From assembly GCA_900770665.1 (NCBI GenBank), contig CAAGKZ010000025.1:1-32614 (forward strand): a stretch of 32,614 nt of DNA. The letters run 5' to 3'. The position numbers and the translations under genes were made by a program. Below, one piece after another: positions 30,906 through 32,614 of the stretch. The notes under the pieces are model-generated. The model ran no database searches. It was not told where the DNA came from and worked only from the letters and a program-made list of their open reading frames with translations. This DNA comes from Bacteroidaceae bacterium (GTDB taxonomy: Bacteria > Bacteroidota > Bacteroidia > Bacteroidales > Bacteroidaceae). Every line of letters begins with the position of its first letter. Positions within the stretch are counted from its first letter, which is position 1.

Positions 30906-32225
30906 TCAATAGTTATTCCACCAGCCCTCACGGTTATGGAAAACAATATCCTTGCTGTCACGGCGCTTGCTCTTGCTCACGAAAGGTATGTTGTAACCAA
31001 CACCGAACTCAATCTGCTCGGCAATGTGCATGTGTGTCTTAGCCAATGCCTGTACATAGATATTGTCCCATACGCGGCACTTCACACCAAAGCGGATATA
31101 GTGCCAAGCCTCGTCAGCACCGGCTCTGTGCATCTTGTAGAACAATGGACGCTCCTCACCAATCTTGTAATATGGAGAATCACCGTCATTATAGAAGTTA
31201 CGCGCAGGATTGTAGAGATATACACCCCAGTCAATCATTGCTGTAACACGGCCGAACTGCAACTCATTGTTGATGCTGACACCGGCACGAATCTTGTCCG
31301 ACTGCTTATACTCGACATCTGTGCGGAAAAGACCGCGGTTTGTCTCTTTGCCGATAGCATCATTGAAGAACACATCGGCACCAAGACCGATACCATACCA
31401 GTTGCAAACATTGTATACAGCACCAAGATGGAATGTATTGATGAGGAAGTTACGTCCATCGGTGAGGTCGGCCGACTGTGAACCGGCAGCAATAGTAACA
31501 TTCAGGCTCCAACGATAAGGAAGGTCGGGGAAATGTATTGGTTCCTCCTCTTCCTCGGGGTTGATGGTTGCAATCAAACCGACACCGCCATAGAGCACAT
31601 TCGCGCCCATATTAGGCTCCATTATACGGCCGTTGCTCATGTGAAAGAAACCAATCTCACCATTGAGCGCCAGGTTACGTGTAAGCGGGAAATTAAGGTT
31701 TACACCACCGCACAGATAGGCATTCAAGTGAGAACCGAAGGTGTAGTGTGCATTTGGATTGTCTCTATTGCTAACATTTGGTTTGTCTGTATAATCAGGA
31801 TTTTCCCCTTCAAGTTCATTTGTCCAATAAGTCTCTGAGCAATATGCCAGACCCGAAGCCAACTTTATACCAAGTTCAAAATGTTTTGTACGCACGCAGT
31901 TAATCATGATATAAGGATAGACAGCGATTGTCTTACCCATCACCTTATCACCCAAGTCAATATATGATGCACCCACACCAAGTGTAGAGTTGTTCAAATA
32001 TTGCTGCCAAGGGCGCTGTTGATTGGATGGAAATTCAAAACCGAAGTTCACACCGGCAGGAGCCGATGGATTGATAGTCTCCAAATTTCCGTTTGGAGAA
32101 AGATAACCTCCCACAAAAGGCTGTACCTTTAGTGAGAATCTGTCATTACCGGTTTTGTAATGCTGCGCAAAAGCAACATTTGAGAACAGCACTGCACTCA
32201 GTGCCAATAATAGAAAACGTTTCAT
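30906..32225 (-). CDS. PagL-like outer-membrane acyl hydrolase (lipid A 3-O-deacylase family)
   Basis: 439 residues with a signal peptide (MKRFLLLALSAVLFSNVAFA|Q) and a beta-barrel pattern. The PagL hallmark is HMSNGR...PNMGAN, with H195 and S197 equivalent to the catalytic His and Ser, preceded by LALNGEIGFF and followed by LYGGVGL. The upstream part (YPYIMINCVRTKHFELGIKLASGLAY) also fits this family. The length is much greater than Pseudomonas PagL (about 170); a second barrel-like half (about 240-410, e.g. WSLNVTIAAGSQ, FHLGAVYNVCNWYGIGLGADV) follows. It would remove an acyl chain from lipid A or another lipid. Family call good, activity unproven. Confidence 0.8.
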   Translation of the reverse strand: MKRFLLLALSAVLFSNVAFAQHYKTGNDRFSLKVQPFVGGYLSPNGNLETINPSAPAGVNFGFEFPSNQQRPWQQYLNNSTLGVGASYIDLGDKVMGKTIAVYPYIMINCVRTKHFELGIKLASGLAYCSETYWTNELEGENPDYTDKPNVSNRDNPNAHYTFGSHLNAYLCGGVNLNFPLTRNLALNGEIGFFHMSNGRIMEPNMGANVLYGGVGLIATINPEEEEEPIHFPDLPYRWSLNVTIAAGSQSADLTDGRNFLINTFHLGAVYNVCNWYGIGLGADVFFNDAIGKETNRGLFRTDVEYKQSDKIRAGVSINNELQFGRVTAMIDWGVYLYNPARNFYNDGDSPYYKIGEERPLFYKMHRAGADEAWHYIRFGVKCRVWDNIYVQALAKTHMHIAEQIEFGVGYNIPFVSKSKRRDSKDIVFHNREGWWNNY

Positions 32226-32289
32226 TTGTATTTGTAATTGATTTGTTTCTATTTTTCAATGTTTTGCAAATGGTATAAATTACCATAAC

Positions 32290-32413
32290 TTTACTCTGAT
32301 GTTTTACCACGAGCGTAGCCCATTTTCGCAAACGGAGTGCAAAGATGGTGCAAGCGAGTTAAACATAGAGTTTACTCTAATGTTTTACCACGAGCGTAGC
32401 CCATTTTCGCAAA
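32290..32413. repeat. Direct repeat pair in intergenic DNA
   Basis: A 43-bp unit at 32290-32332 recurs at 32371-32413 with one difference (TTTACTCTGATG versus TTTACTCTAATG), both ending CCATTTTCGCAAA. The spacer carries GGAGTGCAAAGATGGTGCAAGCGAGTT, similar in part to the dispersed motif at 630-703 and 8598-8674. No gene is supported here. Confidence 0.75.
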
Positions 32414-32555
32414 TGGTTTGCAAAGGTACTACATTTTTGACAAATTATTATAAAAAACAGTCACATTTTACACAAATATACCTAAAAAGTGCAATCCGCT
32501 CCCCCATCCATGGATTTTATCACACACTTTTTACCAAAATTTGGAGAATATTCAC

Positions 32556-32563
32556 TATATTTG
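32556..32563 (+). promoter_or_regulatory. -7 box upstream of the last, partial gene
   Basis: TATATTTG, 21 nt before the ATG at 32585. The -33 partner is unclear. Confidence 0.45.
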
Positions 32564-32584
32564 ATGAAGTTTGATATAGAATTT

Positions 32585-32614
32585 ATGATTATCAAACCTT
32601 TAAGAAGAACTCAC
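32585..32614 (+). CDS. Start of an unidentified gene, cut by window edge
   Basis: ATG followed by ten open codons (MIIKPLRRTH) to the window end, just downstream of a TATATTTG box. Too short to identify; called from promoter spacing and the open frame only. Confidence 0.4.
   Translation, partial: MIIKPLRRTH

Overview
The window looks like chromosomal DNA from a Bacteroidales bacterium (Prevotella/Bacteroides type). Evidence: upstream regions repeatedly carry the Bacteroidetes promoter form TTTG-N19/21-TAnnTTTG instead of -35/-10 boxes, Shine-Dalgarno sequences are weak or absent, and the gene content fits (M60 mucin-type peptidase, PorO/P-like porin, HydF, DcuB-family antiporter, PagL-like outer-membrane deacylase). 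Genus-level placement is inference.

Layout. (1) 1-6311, minus strand: 5' part of gap (GAPDH), a 29-residue lipoprotein, and a 1825-residue secreted M60 metallopeptidase with lectin-like and discoidin-like domains. (2) 6422-7996, plus strand: a promoter, a 34-codon remnant of mscL and a terminator, then guaA, whose product keeps the synthetase half but has a shortened amidotransferase half without the catalytic Cys. (3) 7987-13688: an accessory, repeat-rich mosaic starting at the guaA 3' end. It holds two decayed tails of one serine recombinase, a secreted protein, a Cys-rich secreted protein, an HTH/AbiEii toxin-antitoxin pair and a lipoprotein. These are separated by repeated modules: a duplication of the guaA tail, a folded repeat (family A) with compensatory base changes, an 80-nt GC-rich repeat present twice without a difference (family B), and terminator-promoter hairpins (family C). 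(4) 13689-16377: a membrane protein, a small thioesterase and a YbdG-type MscS channel. (5) 16557-22538: one tightly packed operon (SDR, aldehyde dehydrogenase, BASS transporter, acyltransferase, Omp85-type barrel) closed by a strong terminator. (6) 22691-25160: a WG-repeat protein facing hydF. (7) 25230-29846, minus strand: glsA-ansB-porin-dcuB, a deamidation and C4-dicarboxylate operon. (8) 30008-32614: a SpoU-family RNA methyltransferase, a bidirectional terminator, a PagL-like outer-membrane protein, a direct repeat, and the first ten codons of another gene.

How the genes may work together (inference). Glutaminase and secreted asparaginase would release glutamate, aspartate and ammonia. 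Aspartate and fumarate could be exchanged for succinate by the Dcu carrier behind its porin. The ammonia is relevant to a GuaA that cannot hydrolyse glutamine itself. In the 16.5-22.5 kb operon the SDR and ALDH form an alcohol-aldehyde-acid relay next to a sterol/bile-acid-type carrier, an acyltransferase and an outer-membrane barrel.

Most unusual: the island downstream of guaA, in particular the family A element, whose three copies keep the same three stems through paired substitutions, and the mscL remnant upstream of guaA. No tRNA, rRNA or CRISPR array was seen.
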